This document shows positions 6,373-6,970 of a stretch of 6,970 nt of DNA, piece by piece. Every line of letters starts with the position of its first letter. Within the stretch, counting starts at the first letter, position 1. The notes under the pieces are model-generated. The model was not told where the DNA came from, searched no databases, and was given only the letters and a program-made list of their open reading frames with translations. Position numbers and translations under genes: made by a program. The stretch comes from Thermodesulfovibrio sp. (lineage in GTDB: Bacteria; Nitrospirota; Thermodesulfovibrionia; Thermodesulfovibrionales; JdFR-85), in assembly GCA_027050975.1 (NCBI GenBank), contig JALUAR010000085.1:12279-19248 (forward strand), read 5' to 3'.

Positions 6373-6386
6373 CCCTTCCACCTCCT

Positions 6387-6806
6387 TTAAATATCAAAGA
6401 TAACCTCAGCTGTCCAGACCCCGTTCTTTTTCTCGATCTTCAGATTGTGATATGTGGCCGCCTTCACCAGAAGTCCACACTCATGCTTTTGAGGATCGAA
6501 GTTTTCTCCCGTTATTTTTGCTTCTACTCTGTTTTCCGACAGATTCTCTATCTCAATCTCCTTACCAATGAAGTCATATGTATCGAACTGGAAGATCAAC
6601 TCATTAAGCCAACCTATAAAGAGTCCCTCAATGGACTCGCTGTAAACATTAACGTCGATACTCTTGAGTGGTTTAATGGAAGATGTGTTGGTAATCAGAC
6701 TGTATAGTCCGAGAGCACCATTCAAGAAGAGTTCCTCCAGGTTCTGGCCGTAGACCTTCAATCCCACATCGCCAGATATGTCAAGAACCTCAAAGCCTGT
6801 ACTCAT
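6387..6806 (-). CDS. Archease, RtcB activation factor
   Basis: A 139-residue archease-family protein (the usual length). Archease stimulates RtcB guanylylation and multiple turnover and broadens its NTP use (family knowledge). Recognisable blocks in order are DISGDVGLKVYG (9-20, the DHTADxGI block of other members, with the His replaced), ALGLYSLI (31-38), WLNELIFQFDT (66-76), ENFDPQKHE (101-109), VKAATYHNL (114-122) and the conserved C-terminus VIFDI. Asp13 and Asp138 are kept, consistent with metal-binding acidic residues. It immediately precedes rtcB (14-nt gap) with the rtcB ribosome-binding site just past its stop, which supports a joint operon. No Shine-Dalgarno sequence precedes its ATG. 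The promoter just upstream would give a very short leader, so the message may be nearly leaderless. Confidence 0.92.
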   Translation of the reverse strand: MSTGFEVLDISGDVGLKVYGQNLEELFLNGALGLYSLITNTSSIKPLKSIDVNVYSESIEGLFIGWLNELIFQFDTYDFIGKEIEIENLSENRVEAKITGENFDPQKHECGLLVKAATYHNLKIEKKNGVWTAEVIFDI

Positions 6807-6818
6807 CTTTGTAATTTA

Positions 6819-6847
6819 ATAATACCATTTGGAATTAAAGAAGTCAA
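6819..6847 (-). promoter_or_regulatory. Sigma70-type promoter of the archease-rtcB operon
   Basis: On the minus strand, TTGACT (6847-6842) and TATTAT (6824-6819) are separated by exactly 17 nt; each matches five of six consensus bases. Transcription would begin near 6812, only about 6 nt before the archease ATG at 6806, consistent with the absence of a ribosome-binding site there. Confidence 0.62.
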
Positions 6848-6859
6848 TTATAATTTGCA

Positions 6860-6877
6860 TTTCGGACTTTTTTCGGA
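6860..6877 (+). repeat. Direct repeat TTTCGGA x2, 11 bp apart, in the divergent intergenic region
   Basis: TTTCGGA occurs at 6860-6866 and 6871-6877, one helical turn apart. Relative to the predicted archease start point the copies centre near -51 and -62, just upstream of the -35, a position typical for activator sites. No particular regulator is recognised. Confidence 0.35.
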
Positions 6878-6933
6878 ATCAAAACAAATTAGTGTCCAGC
6901 AAAAATTTAATAGAAGCCTTATAGAGGGCAGGA

Positions 6934-6970
6934 GTGATCAAAACAGTCCTTGTAAGCAATCCGTATAAGC
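6934..6970 (+). CDS. Probable 5' end of a divergent gene, product unknown (partial)
   Basis: An open frame begins with GTG at 6934 and reads (M)IKTVLVSNPYK to the window edge. AGAGGG (6923-6928) lies 5 nt upstream as a possible ribosome-binding site, and an in-frame TAG at 6922 limits any earlier start. Twelve codons are too few to name a family. If real, it is transcribed away from archease, sharing the 127-nt intergenic region. Confidence 0.45.
   Translation, partial: MIKTVLVSNPYK

Noticed and set aside
4930..6381. rtcB as a pseudogene or as two separate genes (6079-6381 and 4930-6039).
   Set aside because: There is only one interruption, a TGA exactly at an invariant Cys codon. The flanking residues and the whole remaining frame are conserved, and the second fragment has no ribosome-binding site at its nominal GTG start. 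Sec fits better, though a point mutation cannot be excluded from sequence alone.
1..6970. tRNA (including tRNA-Sec), rRNA, CRISPR, insertion sequence or phage features.
   Set aside because: No cloverleaf, repeat array, transposase or integrase motif was seen on either strand.

Overview
This is an ordinary-looking stretch of bacterial chromosome with moderate GC content. It carries eight genes plus the probable first codons of a ninth. I cannot name the organism. The gene set (ArsS-type radical SAM enzyme, TlyA, RtcB with archease, a type III PLP decarboxylase) and the evident use of selenocysteine would fit an environmental, possibly anaerobic lineage such as Nitrospirota or a deltaproteobacterial group. 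That placement is inference only.

The striking content is two in-frame TGA codons that look like selenocysteine (Sec) codons rather than stops. (1) On the minus strand, the RNA ligase gene rtcB (6372 down to 4930) is interrupted by one TGA at 6081-6079. The codon sits exactly where the family has its invariant metal-binding Cys, Cys98 of the Pyrococcus enzyme, between GYDIN and GVRLL. Read through, the gene gives one 480-residue, full-length RtcB with all other active-site residues intact. A bacterial SECIS-like stem-loop follows, with its apical loop starting 19 nt after the TGA. (2) On the plus strand, the ArsS radical SAM gene ends at a TGA (1429-1431) directly after CTAGQGST, where the family carries its C-terminal Cys or Sec. 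Reading through adds Sec-VGVIN before TAG. A perfect 6-bp hairpin with a GGTCT loop follows at 1449-1465. ArsS selenoproteins are already known. A Sec-containing RtcB is, as far as I can recall, not a well-described protein and is the most interesting item here.

Layout: 120-452 AhpD-like protein and 496-1449 arsS form a plus-strand arsenosugar-type pair. 1606-2337 is tlyA (rRNA 2'-O-methyltransferase). 2435-3124 is an uncharacterised helical-repeat protein, followed after 1 nt by 3126-4253, an ornithine/lysine-type decarboxylase. Converging from the right on the minus strand is archease (6806-6387), then rtcB (6372-4930), then a class I O-methyltransferase (4893-4258). The O-methyltransferase stop lies 4 nt from the decarboxylase stop. 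A good sigma70-type promoter precedes archease. A divergent gene probably begins at 6934 and leaves the window.

How the genes work together: archease is the activation factor of RtcB, so these two form a functional RNA-ligation operon. The AhpD-like protein and ArsS are a known genomic pair, though the arsenite methyltransferase ArsM is not in the window. Seven of eight genes end in TAA or TAG (counting arsS as ending at TAG), and neither proposed Sec codon falls at a random site. No selA, selB, selC or selD gene is present in this window; they would have to be elsewhere in the genome.
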